From positions 1-64,000 of the forward strand of contig NZ_JANPLK010000068.1 in the NCBI RefSeq assembly GCF_031426495.1: a stretch of DNA of 64,000 nt. Reading direction: 5' to 3'. The stretch's first letter is position 1, and every line of letters begins with the position of its first letter. Of the stretch, positions 16,092-26,000 are shown piece after piece. The notes under the pieces are model-generated. The model did not search any database. It saw only the letters and a list, made by a program, of their open reading frames with translations, and was not told where the DNA came from. Origin of the DNA: Gemmatimonas sp. (lineage in GTDB: Bacteria > Gemmatimonadota > Gemmatimonadetes > Gemmatimonadales > Gemmatimonadaceae). The position numbers and the translations under genes were made by a program.

Positions 16092-17110
16092 GTCGAAACG
16101 GCCGCACGCACGACCTGCTCAGCCACAACGCTCGGCTCCACATCCCGCATGCACTTCCAGTGACCCAACGGACAGGCCTGACCCCCGTGCGCGCTGCACG
16201 GTCGGCAGGTCAGCTGGTCGCGCCCAAGCACCACGCGACGATCAGCCAGCGGTCCGAATCCCATTCCAGGAACAGTTGGCCCAAAGAGCGCGATCGTCGG
16301 CGTATTCATGGCACTCGCCAAATGCAGCGGCGCCGAGTCGTTGGTCACGAGCACCACGCAGCGGGATAGCAGGGCGGCTGAGCCGAGCAGCGACAGCTTG
16401 CCGGTGGCATCGATGATGGGCGGGCCACCGCGCTGCTGCACCGCTGCGCTGATCGCCGACGCGAGCGGCGCATCACCCGCGGCACCAAGCACCACGACGC
16501 GCGCATCGGGCAGCTGCGCCACGAGCCCACTCGCCAACGCATCGTATGACGGCCAGCGCTTGGTGGCCCACACGCTGCCCGGGGCAAGTGCGATCAACGG
16601 CTCTCCGCTGATCGCACCGGCCTCGTGCAGCAGGGCACTCACCTGCGACGTATCAGCCGCGCTGGGAAAGAGCGACGGCCGCAGCGGCCCCGTCGGGTCG
16701 CGCGGATCACTCGCCAACGCCCACAGTCGCTGCGCGTGGTGCCAGTCTTTCCGATACGCCACCTGGCGCGAGTACAGCCATCGCCCAGCGGACGTATCGA
16801 AGCCCACGCTCGGCACACCGGCCATCCGGGCCAGCGCCGCCGTTCGCCACGAGCCCTGCGCCATGTACGCCGTCGTCGCGCCGGTTGCACGCAATCGCGC
16901 CGCCACCCGACGCAGCCCCGCCACCCCCGCGTCGGCATTGCGCTTGTCGTACACGATCACCGACGCGACCGCCGGATGATTGGCCAGCACCGCCGCATTC
17001 GCCGGCGTCGCCACCACATGCACCTCGCCCTCACGCGCCAACCGCTCGATAAGCGGCGTCGTGAGGATCATGTCGCCTAAAAACGAGGTTTGGAGGACGG
17101 CGGAGACCAT
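16085..17110 (-). CDS. Glycosyltransferase family 9 (ADP-heptose:LPS heptosyltransferase)
   Basis: A 341-residue inner-membrane-associated enzyme expected to add heptose to the lipopolysaccharide core. N-terminal LQTSFLGDMILTTPLIERL is the acceptor-side glycine loop of GT9; C-terminal TNDSAPLHLASAMNTPTIALFGPT is the conserved nucleotide-sugar motif. CRPC and CPLGHWKCM near the C-terminus form a Cys cluster seen in many RfaF-like proteins. It lies downstream of lepA on the same strand but separated by an inverted-repeat element. It supports a diderm LPS-type envelope. Confidence 0.9.
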   Translation of the reverse strand: MVSAVLQTSFLGDMILTTPLIERLAREGEVHVVATPANAAVLANHPAVASVIVYDKRNADAGVAGLRRVAARLRATGATTAYMAQGSWRTAALARMAGVPSVGFDTSAGRWLYSRQVAYRKDWHHAQRLWALASDPRDPTGPLRPSLFPSAADTSQVSALLHEAGAISGEPLIALAPGSVWATKRWPSYDALASGLVAQLPDARVVVLGAAGDAPLASAISAAVQQRGGPPIIDATGKLSLLGSAALLSRCVVLVTNDSAPLHLASAMNTPTIALFGPTVPGMGFGPLADRRVVLGRDQLTCRPCSAHGGQACPLGHWKCMRDVEPSVVAEQVVRAAVSTQ

Positions 17111-17112
17111 AC

Positions 17113-17210
17113 AGCAAAGTAGGGGGTTCGGAGTAAGGGGTAAGGAGAAAGGGGTAAGGAGTCGTCGACTCCCTACCCCCTACTCCATACCCCCTACTTC
17201 GCCGTCATCA
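17113..17210. repeat. Inverted pair of the G/C-rich repeat between lepA and GT9
   Basis: GCAAAGTAGGGGG...GGGGTAAGGAGTCG and CGACTCCCTACCCC...CCCCCTACTTCGC face each other around a GTCGTCGAC centre. The right arm matches the single-arm repeats at 6338-6380 and 7075-7125 and starts immediately after the lepA stop on the minus strand. The pair could fold into a long imperfect hairpin that separates lepA from the downstream gene. Confidence 0.75.
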
Positions 17211-19004
17211 ATCGACTTGCAGCACCGCAAGGAATGCTTCCTGCGGAATCTCCACGCTGCCCACCTGCTTCATGCGCTTCTTTCCTTCCTTCTGCTTTTC
17301 CAACAGCTTGCGCTTTCGCGAGATGTCGCCGCCGTAGCACTTGGCCGTCACGTCCTTGCGCAGCGGCTTCACCGTTTCGCGCGCGATGACCTTCATGCCG
17401 ATCGTGGCCTGAATGACCACTTCGAACATTTGGCGCGGAATGAGCTCCTTGAGCTTCTCGGCCACCTTGCGGCCCCACTCGTACGCCTTGTCCTTGTGCA
17501 CGATCACCGAAAACGCGTCGATCGCGTCGCCGTTGATGAGCATGTCGAGGCGCACGAGATCGCTCTCGCGATACTCCAGGATCTCGTAGTCCAGTGAGGC
17601 GTAGCCGCGGCTCACCGTCTTCATTTTGTCGAAGAAGTCGAGAATGATTTCGCCGAGCGGAAACTCCCAGTCGAGCTCCACGCGCACGGAATCGAGGAAG
17701 CGCGTGTTCTTGTAGATGCCACGGCGCTCCATACCCAGCGTCATGATCGGGCCGATGTAGTCTGACGGGCACATGATGCGCGCCCGAACGTACGGTTCCT
17801 TCACGCGCGTGATCACGACCGCCGGCGGCATGAGCGCCGGATTCTCGACGAGCAACTCGGTGCCATCGGTTTTCGTGACCTGGTACTCCACGCTGGGCAC
17901 CGTAGTCACAAGATCCAGATTGTACTCGCGCTCAAGGCGCTCCTGCACGATTTCCATGTGCAGCAGTCCCAGAAAGCCGCAACGGAAGCCGAAACCAAGC
18001 GCGGTGGACGTTTCCGGTTCGTACTGCAGCGACGCGTCGTTCAGCTTCATCTTTTCGAGCGCATCACGCAGCGTTTCGTACTGCGTGGTGTCGGTCGGAT
18101 AGATACCGGCGAAGACGAACGACTTCACTTCCTGATAGCCGGGCAGCGCCTCGGCGGCGCGATTGTCCTGATCGAAAATCGTGTCGCCCGCGCGCGTCTC
18201 GCGCACCGAGCGCACGGCGGCGAGCACGTAGCCCACTTCGCCGGCGTGCAGCACGTCGGTGGGCACCTGGCGCAGTTGCAGGTAACCCACTTCGGCCACC
18301 TCGTACACGTTGTCCGACGCACCGAAGGTGATCTTGGTGCCCTTTCGCATGGCGCCGTCGACGACGCGAATGCTGGGAATGGCGCCGCGATACTTGTCGT
18401 AGTACGAGTCGAAGATCAGCGCGCGCAACGGACCGTTCACGTCGCCCGACGGAGCCGGAACGCGTCGCACGATCTCTTCGAGCAGCTCCGGCACACCGGT
18501 GCCTTCCTTGCCGCTCACCTGCAGCACGTCTTCCGGTCGGCAGCCGATCAGGTCGACCACTTCCTGGCGACGGCGCTCCGGCTCGGCTCCTGGCAAGTCG
18601 ATCTTGTTGAGCACCGGAATGATCTCGAGCCCGGCGTCCATCGCGAGGAACAGGTTCGACAGCGTCTGCGCCTGAATGCCCTGCGACGCATCGACCACCA
18701 GAATCGCGCCTTCGCAGGCCGCCAGCGACCGCGAGACTTCATACGTGAAGTCGACGTGGCCCGGCGTGTCGATCAGGTTGAGCTCGTAGTTCTGCCCGTC
18801 GCCGGCTTTATAGCTCATGCGCACGGCATTGAGCTTGATCGTGATGCCGCGTTCGCGCTCGAGGTCGAGCGTGTCGAGCACCTGAGACTTCATTTCGCGC
18901 TTCTGTAACGTGCCGGTTTTCTCGATCAGGCGGTCCGCGAGGGTGGACTTGCCGTGATCGATATGGGCAACGATGCAGAAGTTGCGGATGTGACTGAGTT
19001 CCAA
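17208..19004 (-). CDS. lepA: Elongation factor 4 (LepA), ribosomal back-translocase GTPase
   Basis: A 598-residue translational GTPase of usual length. G1 AHIDHGKSTLADRL (about 13-26), G3 DTPGHVDF, G4 NKIDLPGA and the LepA-specific C-terminal region (AKCYGGDISRKRKLLEKQKEGKKRMK) are all present. EF4 acts on stalled or mis-translocated ribosomes. Transcribed alone as far as visible: the next gene upstream, 19144-20016, lies on the same strand but ends in a strong terminator. Identification is certain from the C-terminal LepA signature. Confidence 0.98.
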   Translation of the reverse strand: MELSHIRNFCIVAHIDHGKSTLADRLIEKTGTLQKREMKSQVLDTLDLERERGITIKLNAVRMSYKAGDGQNYELNLIDTPGHVDFTYEVSRSLAACEGAILVVDASQGIQAQTLSNLFLAMDAGLEIIPVLNKIDLPGAEPERRRQEVVDLIGCRPEDVLQVSGKEGTGVPELLEEIVRRVPAPSGDVNGPLRALIFDSYYDKYRGAIPSIRVVDGAMRKGTKITFGASDNVYEVAEVGYLQLRQVPTDVLHAGEVGYVLAAVRSVRETRAGDTIFDQDNRAAEALPGYQEVKSFVFAGIYPTDTTQYETLRDALEKMKLNDASLQYEPETSTALGFGFRCGFLGLLHMEIVQERLEREYNLDLVTTVPSVEYQVTKTDGTELLVENPALMPPAVVITRVKEPYVRARIMCPSDYIGPIMTLGMERRGIYKNTRFLDSVRVELDWEFPLGEIILDFFDKMKTVSRGYASLDYEILEYRESDLVRLDMLINGDAIDAFSVIVHKDKAYEWGRKVAEKLKELIPRQMFEVVIQATIGMKVIARETVKPLRKDVTAKCYGGDISRKRKLLEKQKEGKKRMKQVGSVEIPQEAFLAVLQVD

Positions 19005-19085
19005 CGGAATGCCTTGCTAGAAGGGGCGATGCGTAAGCAGCCTTTCAAGATAATCGATTCGACCCGCAATCTGGTGCCCAGAGAC

Positions 19086-19118
19086 GAAAACGGCGGCCGT
19101 CCCGAGGGGGCGGCCGCC
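19086..19118 (-). terminator. Rho-independent terminator
   Basis: On the minus strand, a perfect 9-bp stem (CGGCGGCCG / CGGCCGCCG) with an 11-nt loop followed by TTTT. It sits 26 nt after the stop of the secreted protein gene at 19144 and before lepA. Confidence 0.85.
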
Positions 19119-19143
19119 GCGTAACGACTTGACGTTGGTGCGC

Positions 19144-20016
19144 TTACTTCGCTGGCGGGGGGGTCGCCGGCGCGCCGACGGCCGCCTGGCCGGCCCGTTG
19201 AGCAGCCGTGGGAGGCGCCGGCGGCGGCGGGTAGTATACGAGTCGGCCGCGCTCGACCGCCGCTACAGAACCGCCCTTGAGCGTAAACGGGGCACCATTG
19301 ATGTAACCCATCGGCAGCATGCCCGTCTGCTGGTACACGTCGGCCGTCCTGACGACGGGATCCAGCGTGGAGAGTTCGAGGCCACCATTGATGCTCGTCG
19401 TGTAGCGCGACACGACCACCGGCCCGTTCCCGAACGCGAAGGCACCGCTGACGACCGGCACCGGCGAGATCTCGCTGGGCTGGCTGATCACGGCATCAAA
19501 TGGGACGCCCGCCGCGTAGATCGTCTTCGCGAGAATCTCCACCATCTGCTGCTCGCTGGTGGCGAGGGTGTCCATCAGCAGGTCGTGTCCCCAGCTGCCG
19601 CCGGCCCGAAAGGCCGCCAGCTCCGGCTTCACGCTCGAGGCGATGGCGACGATCAGCGGAGACTCGCCGTAATTCAGCAGGTGCAACGCCTCGTCACCCA
19701 GTAGACGACGGGGCTTGACGGTTCGGCCCGCCCTCAGCTTGCCCGCGTCGTCCGGCTTGGCCGGCGAGAGGATCTGAATCGGCAGCGCCGATCCCTTGGT
19801 GCGGGTCACGGCGAACACGGTGACGTACGCGTCCTTGTTGACCGACAGCGACAATCCAGGCCAGTTCGCCAGCGACGTCACCGCCGTCACCCCGGTCACG
19901 GCAATCTGCGGCGTGGTCCCAACTGGGGACGGCTTCGGCGCCGTACCCTGCGCCGCGAGGGTTCCACTGACCGTCAACGAGGCGACGGCCGTGAGCAATG
20001 CACACGATCTGGTCAT
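19144..20016 (-). CDS. Secreted protein, DUF4384-like
   Basis: A 290-residue protein with a cleavable signal peptide (MTRSCALLTAVASLTVSGTL, cut near AAQG). The segment GLSLSVNKDAYVTVFAVTRT followed by IQILSPAKPD is typical of DUF4384-like domains, whose members are found in envelope proteins of unknown role. The C-terminus is Pro/Ala-rich (YYPPPPAPPTAAQ) and probably unstructured. ATG 20016 was chosen because AGGGGGCT lies about 7 nt upstream and the signal peptide begins there; the open frame extends 12 codons further. No enzymatic motif is seen. Confidence 0.7.
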   Translation of the reverse strand: MTRSCALLTAVASLTVSGTLAAQGTAPKPSPVGTTPQIAVTGVTAVTSLANWPGLSLSVNKDAYVTVFAVTRTKGSALPIQILSPAKPDDAGKLRAGRTVKPRRLLGDEALHLLNYGESPLIVAIASSVKPELAAFRAGGSWGHDLLMDTLATSEQQMVEILAKTIYAAGVPFDAVISQPSEISPVPVVSGAFAFGNGPVVVSRYTTSINGGLELSTLDPVVRTADVYQQTGMLPMGYINGAPFTLKGGSVAAVERGRLVYYPPPPAPPTAAQRAGQAAVGAPATPPPAK

Positions 20017-20155
20017 GTTCAGCCCCCTAGTAGGGAGGAAATTATTCGTCAATCCTCAACCAATGTTGGGGTCTCGGCCGTAATTGTCAAACGATTAGTA
20101 GTTGCCGTCGGATGCCCGCCCCATACAGGCGGGCACCGCACTATCCTTCTCGCAC

Positions 20156-21064
20156 ATGTCCCAGCCACGCGCCGATCAGCTCGACCCCACAGTCCTGGCG
20201 GCCCTCGGCCACCTGGAGCTCGTCGCCCGTTGGGTCGTCGACGGCTTCGTGACGGGTATGCACCGTTCGCCTCGCAAGGGTTTCAGTGTCGAGTTCGCCG
20301 AGCATCGGCCGTATATGCCGGGCGACGATCTGCGTTATCTGGACTGGCGGATCGCCGGCCGCGCCGATCGCTGGGTGGTCAAGCAGTTCGAAGAAGAGAC
20401 CAACGCCCGGGCCATGCTCGTACTCGACGTGAGCGCGTCCATGCAGTGGACCAGCGACCCGGCCCGGCTCACCAAGCTGGCGTACGCCGAACGGCTGGCC
20501 GCTGCGGTGGCGTTGTTGCTATTGCGGCAACGTGATGCCGTCGGACTCGTCCGATTCGACGCCACGCTCCGTGACGTCGTGCCGCCGCGCTCGCAACGCA
20601 CGCAGTGGCGCCGGCTGATGGCCGCGTTCTCGGAACCGGGCGGTGGCACCAGCTCTGACGTGGCGGGGGCGTTACTGCAGGCCGGCCGTTTGGTGCGTCG
20701 CCCGGGATTCGTCGTGCTCTTGTCCGACCTGCTCGCCGATCCCGAGCCGGTGGCCGATGCCGCGCGCACACTGCGGGCGCGAGGTCACGAAGTGCTGGTG
20801 TTGCATGTGATGGACCCCGCCGAACGCGACTTCCCCGATTCCGGTGAGGCGCGCTATCGCGATCCGGAATCGAAGATCGAAGTGCCGGCCTCTCCGTCCG
20901 ACGTGCGCACGACGTACCAAGCCACGGTGCAGGAGGCGCTCGCAGAGTGGCGCGCTGCCCTCGGTCGGGCCGGCGCGCGGTACGCGGTCGCGATGACCGA
21001 CGAGCCGTTCGGCCGACCGCTGCGCCATCTGGTCGGCGTGAACGGTCGCGGCGCGATGATCTGA
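20156..21064 (+). CDS. DUF58 domain protein
   Basis: A 302-residue soluble protein. The DUF58 signature is clear: SVEFAEHRPYMPGDDLRYLDWR (about 42-63) followed by KQFEEETN and a VWA-like fold with LVLDVSASMQW (MIDAS DxSxS). DUF58 proteins usually work with a MoxR AAA ATPase and with BatA/VWA membrane proteins in envelope maturation or stress tolerance. The BatA-like gene follows 54 bp downstream, but no MoxR gene is in this stretch. ATG 20156 gives the expected N-terminus. Confidence 0.88.
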   Translation: MSQPRADQLDPTVLAALGHLELVARWVVDGFVTGMHRSPRKGFSVEFAEHRPYMPGDDLRYLDWRIAGRADRWVVKQFEEETNARAMLVLDVSASMQWTSDPARLTKLAYAERLAAAVALLLLRQRDAVGLVRFDATLRDVVPPRSQRTQWRRLMAAFSEPGGGTSSDVAGALLQAGRLVRRPGFVVLLSDLLADPEPVADAARTLRARGHEVLVLHVMDPAERDFPDSGEARYRDPESKIEVPASPSDVRTTYQATVQEALAEWRAALGRAGARYAVAMTDEPFGRPLRHLVGVNGRGAMI

Positions 21065-21118
21065 ACGACCTCCTCCGTGATGTTTCCGATTCTGTCGTAG
21101 TCCTCTCGCAGCCTCTCG

Positions 21119-23053
21119 ATGGCGTTTCTCGCTCCGATGTTTCTGACGCTGGCCACCTTGGTCGGCGTGCCGTTGCTCGTGCATCTGTTGCGTCGAAAGG
21201 TCGGTCGCACGGTGGATTTCCCCGCCGTGCGCTACCTCACGCGCATGGAACAGGAACACAGCCGCGATCTCAAGTTGCGGCATCGGTTGTTGCTGCTGCT
21301 ACGCGTGCTCGCCGTCTTGGCATTGGCACTGGCCGCCGCACGCCCCATCGCCAAACTCGCGGGGCTTGGTCATGCCCCCGTGAGTCTCGCCATTGTGCTC
21401 GACAATTCCATGAGCACCGGCATCATCGGCAACGAGCGCTCGGTCTTCGACAGCTTGCGGTCCGATGTGCGCGGACTGCTGTCGGATCTCTCGAACGACG
21501 ATCGCGCCTGGATCGTGACCGCCGATGGACGCGTGATCGGAGGGAGCGCCGCGTCGCTGATGGAGTCGCTGAACGGGCTCGCGCCCTTGGGCGGACGTGG
21601 CGATCTGGCGGCCGCGACGCGCCGAGCCGTGGGACTCGCGCGCAGCGGGAATCCCCGTGCGCCGGTGGTGGCCATCGTGAGTGATGGACAGCGCAACGCC
21701 TTCGCCACCGACAGTGTGATCGACGCCGGCGCCGTGCCGGTCGTGGTCCTGGCCCACGGTACGGGTTCGGTGCGCAATCGCGCCGTCTTGGCGGCGCGGG
21801 CTGAGCCGGCACGATGGACGCCGTCGGGCACGGTGAACTTCGCCGTCAGTGCGCCCGATTCGTCCGAGTGGCGGGTGCTGCTGGACGGGCGCACGGTGGC
21901 ACGCGGCGCGGTGGCCAGTGCGCCCGTGGCCGCGCCGGTGCGTCTCACACAGCGGCTCGCGAGCAACAGTACCGGGTGGGTGCGCGGCAAAGTGGAGCTC
22001 GACGCCGACGCGTTGCGGGCCGACGACGCGCGGTGGTTCGCGGTGCGCGTGGCCCCGCCGCCCATGGTGGCCGTGCGCAGCGAAGGCGGCCCGTTTCTCT
22101 CGGCCGCCCTCTCCACGCTGGTGGAAGAAAAACGTCTCGAGCGCGGAGCCGAAGGCGCGGCGCGCAGTGTGACCGTGTCGGGCGCCGATGCGGCCGGCGT
22201 GCGCTTGCCCGTGCTGCTCACGGCGCCGCTCGACCCCGTGCGCATCGGCGAAGCGAATCGCACGCTCACCCGGCTTGGTATTCCGTGGCGGTTCGGCGCC
22301 ATCGCGCGCAATCTCGTGTTGGCCCGCGCCGCCAGTAGCGATGGCGCACCGCTCGATACCGCGGCGGCATCGGTGAGCGTCTTCGAAGGCACACCGGTGC
22401 GTCTGCGCTATCCGCTCGTGTATTCACCGGGCGGCAACAACGGCGGCGCTGGCGCTGGCACTGGTGCCGGTGCGCCGGCGATGCCCGATACGTTGGCCAC
22501 CGCCGGTGGATCGGCCTGGGCCGTGGCCGGCGAAGGCTATGTGCTCATCGGCTCGCCGCTCGAGCCCGACGCCACGGAACTGCCGTTGCGTGCGGCCTTC
22601 GTGCCCTGGGTGCTCGAAGCGCTCTCGCGTCGCCTCGGTGAAGACGGTCGGCTCATTGAAGCGGTGCCGGGCGAGCACATCGCAGGGTTGCGCGGTGTGA
22701 CCGGCCTCGAAGGCCCCGACGGAAAAGTGGTGGGCACCAATAGCGACCGTCTCACCGTTCCCAATGTGGCAGGGGTGTATTACCTGCGTCGTCAGTCCGC
22801 GCGCATCGGCGCGTTGGTCGTGAATCCGGAGCCAGAGGAGTCGGACGTGGTTGGGATGGGGCAGGGAGCAGCGGATAGCGCGGTGGCCGAGATGCGCACC
22901 CACATTGCCGGACGGGATGTCACGCCGGCCACTAGCGTGAGCGCGTGGCGCACCCTGGTGTTTGACCGCGCCGCTGGGCATGGCCTGCTGCTGCCGCTGG
23001 TGGCGCTGGCGCTCGCCGCGTTGCTGGCCGAATCCTGGTTGGCGAGACACTGA
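21119..23053 (+). CDS. BatA-type membrane protein with VWA-like domain
   Basis: A 644-residue membrane protein. The N-terminal aerotolerance-regulator BatA domain (MAFLAPMFLTLATLVGVPLLVHLL, residues 1-24, and a second segment LLLLLRVLAVLALALAAARP, about 59-78) is followed by a VWA-like domain with LDNSMSTG (DxSxS MIDAS). A Gly/Ala-rich insertion lies near residue 440 and a single membrane segment closes the C-terminus (about 622-640). It forms a pair with the DUF58 gene upstream and overlaps the mfd start by 1 nt. Confidence 0.85.
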   Translation: MAFLAPMFLTLATLVGVPLLVHLLRRKVGRTVDFPAVRYLTRMEQEHSRDLKLRHRLLLLLRVLAVLALALAAARPIAKLAGLGHAPVSLAIVLDNSMSTGIIGNERSVFDSLRSDVRGLLSDLSNDDRAWIVTADGRVIGGSAASLMESLNGLAPLGGRGDLAAATRRAVGLARSGNPRAPVVAIVSDGQRNAFATDSVIDAGAVPVVVLAHGTGSVRNRAVLAARAEPARWTPSGTVNFAVSAPDSSEWRVLLDGRTVARGAVASAPVAAPVRLTQRLASNSTGWVRGKVELDADALRADDARWFAVRVAPPPMVAVRSEGGPFLSAALSTLVEEKRLERGAEGAARSVTVSGADAAGVRLPVLLTAPLDPVRIGEANRTLTRLGIPWRFGAIARNLVLARAASSDGAPLDTAAASVSVFEGTPVRLRYPLVYSPGGNNGGAGAGTGAGAPAMPDTLATAGGSAWAVAGEGYVLIGSPLEPDATELPLRAAFVPWVLEALSRRLGEDGRLIEAVPGEHIAGLRGVTGLEGPDGKVVGTNSDRLTVPNVAGVYYLRRQSARIGALVVNPEPEESDVVGMGQGAADSAVAEMRTHIAGRDVTPATSVSAWRTLVFDRAAGHGLLLPLVALALAALLAESWLARH

Positions 23054-26000
23054 TGGGCCTTCCCAGACTGCTCGATGCGATCGAGGCCCTGCCGGCATTC
23101 GCACGAGTGCACAAGGCGATTCCGGGCCCCGGTCAGAGTCTGCGCGTTGGCGGCCTGGCCGGCTCGGCCGACGCCGTGTTTGTGGCCGCCCTCGCTCGCG
23201 CGCTGCCGCAGCGACTGGTTGTCGTCATCACCGACCAAGTGGGCGACGCCGAACGCTGGTTGGCCGACTTACAGTCGCTGGTGGACGACATCCCCGTCGC
23301 GCTCTACCCGCCGCGCGAAGGGTTTGGCGAGGTCGAACCGCACGCCGAAGTCGCTGGCGAACGCGTGGAGACGCTCGAGAAGCTTGGACGCAGCGGGGTG
23401 CGCCTGTTGCTCACGACGGCGCGCGCCGTACTCGAACAGACCGCGCTGCCGCGAGCCTTGGCCGGTGCGCGGCTAGAGTTGCGTAAAGGCGATGTGCGTC
23501 GGCTGGAAGATCTCACGGCGCATCTCGAATCCATCGGATTCGAACGCGTGCCGATGGTGGAAGATGTCGCCCAGTTCTCCGTGCGCGGCGGCATCATCGA
23601 CATCTACTCGTTCGGCATGGCCGAGCCGGTGCGCCTCGAGTTTTGGGGCGATGACATCGTTGAGTTGCGTCACATCGATCTCAACACGCAGCGCAGCACG
23701 CGCGATGCCGAACTCGCCCTGATCCTGCCGGTCGACGGCCGCGTTCGGGAAGACGAGGGAGAGGTCGAACGCGTGTCGCTGCCGTCGTTGTGGCCACCCG
23801 ACGCCGTCGTCATCATGCCCGCTGGCACGTCGGTGTTGCCCGAGCTGGTGCGCACGTGGGATGAAGCCGCGCACCATCTCGAGCTGGCGCGTCGTCGCGG
23901 CGAAGAGTGGGTGCGTCGCGAACGGTTGTTCGTGCCGCCGCCGGAGATGGCGAGTACGCTGGCCCGCTTCGGCACCATTCGCATCGCACCGCCGCCGCAG
24001 CGGGCGGTCAGTGCCTCGTCGGCCGACCTTCAGCCGCAAGGGCCTGAGCCCGATGTGGTGTTCGCGACGCGTCCGCCCGAGTCGATCTCGCGTGACCTGC
24101 GTGTGCTGCGCAAGCTGCAGCGTGACGGGTTGCCCACGGTCATCCTGTGCGACAACGCCGGACAGGTGGAGCGTCTCGACGAACTGCTCGGCGAAGACGG
24201 CCCGCTGTCGGCGGCGCTCGCCATCGGCGTGCTCGGCGGCGGGTTCATCATTCCGAACGTCGTGCGCGTGCTCACCGATCACGAGATTTTCCGTCGTGAT
24301 CGCCGGCTGCGTCGGACGCGCAAGTACACCACCGGTGCTCCGCTCGATACGATTGGGGCGCTCAAGCCAGGTGACTACGTCGTGCATCTCGAGCACGGCA
24401 TCGGCATCTATCGCGGCATCGAAAAGATCTTCGTGCGCGAAAGCACGATCGAAGCGGCGGTCATCGAGTACGAAGGCGGCGATCGACTGAACGTGCCGCT
24501 GTATCGCATCGATCAGATCGAGCGATACCGCAGTGCCAGCGACGTGTCGGACGACGCACCGGCGCCGCGGCTGCACAAGCTGGGCGGCAATCGCTGGAAG
24601 CAGCAGCGCGAGAAGACGCGCATGGCGATTCTCGAGATGACGCAGGAACTGCTTGATCTCTATGCCCGTCGCAAGGTCGCCACGCGCCCCACGCATGGCG
24701 TGGATACGGCGTGGCAGCGGCAGCTCGAGAGTTCGTTCCTGTTCGAAGACACGCCCGATCAGCGCAAAGCCACCGAAGATGTGAAGCGCGACCTCGAGAG
24801 CGATCGCCCGATGGATCGCTTGCTCGTGGGCGACGTGGGCTACGGCAAAACCGAGATCGCCATTCGCGCCGCGTTCAAGGCGGTGCAGGGTGGCCGTCAG
24901 GTGGCCGTGCTGGTGCCCACCACCATTCTGGCCGAACAGCACGCCCGCAGCTTCGGCGATCGATTGGCCGATTTTCCGGTGACCGTGGAAGTCATGAGCC
25001 GCTTCCAGACCGCCAAGGAACAGGCGGTCGTGGTAGAGAAGCTCAAGAAGAAACAGATCGATATCGTGATCGGGACGCATCGTTTGCTCAGCCCCGATGT
25101 CGAGTTCGCGGACCTCGGACTGATCGTCGTCGACGAAGAGCACCGCTTTGGTGTGAAGCACAAGGAACGGCTCAAGCAACTCAAGCTACAGACCGACGTG
25201 CTCACGCTCACGGCCACGCCGATTCCGCGCACCCTGCACCAGAGCTTGGCGGGACTGCGCGATCTCACGCTCATGCAGACGCCGCCGCGCGATCGTTCGC
25301 CGGTGCTCACGTTTGTGGAGCCCTTCGACGACGCGCTGATCGAAGAGGCGATCTCGCGCGAGCTCGACCGCGGCGGGCAGGTGTTCTTCGTACACAATCG
25401 CATCGAGACCATCGAAGCGATCGCCGATCACCTGCGTCGTATCGTGCCGCGCGCCAAGGTGGCGGTGGGACACGGGCAGATGAAGGAGCGCGAACTCGAA
25501 AACGTGATGCGCCAGTTCGTCGATCACGAAGTGGACATCCTGGTGTCCACGCTCATCGTGGAAAGCGGGCTCGACGTGCCGAACGCCAACACGATGTTCG
25601 TGAACCGGGCCGATCATCTGGGGTTGGCCCAGCTCTATCAGCTCCGGGGGCGTGTCGGTCGGTCGCACCGTCGGGCGTATTGTTACCTGCTGGTACCCGA
25701 TCGGGTAGACGAAGACGCCGAGCGCCGCTTGGCCGTGCTCGAGCACCATACCGAACTCGGCGCCGGCTATCGGATAGCCCTCAAGGACCTCGAGCTGCGT
25801 GGCGCGGGTAATCTGTTGGGGTCGGAGCAATCCGGCTTCGTGCATTCCGTTGGCTTCGATCTGTATCTGCGGCTGCTCGACGAAACCGTGCGTCAGCTGT
25901 CGGAAACCGGGGGCCAGAAGGCGTGGATCCCGGCCGACGTATCGCTCGATTTTCCGAGTTTTCTGCCCGACGACTACATCACGTCGCAGGAAGCCAAGCT

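Noticed and set aside
23473..25179. 568-codon open frame antisense to mfd
   Set aside because: Covered by the intact mfd gene; composition is typical of an antisense shadow.
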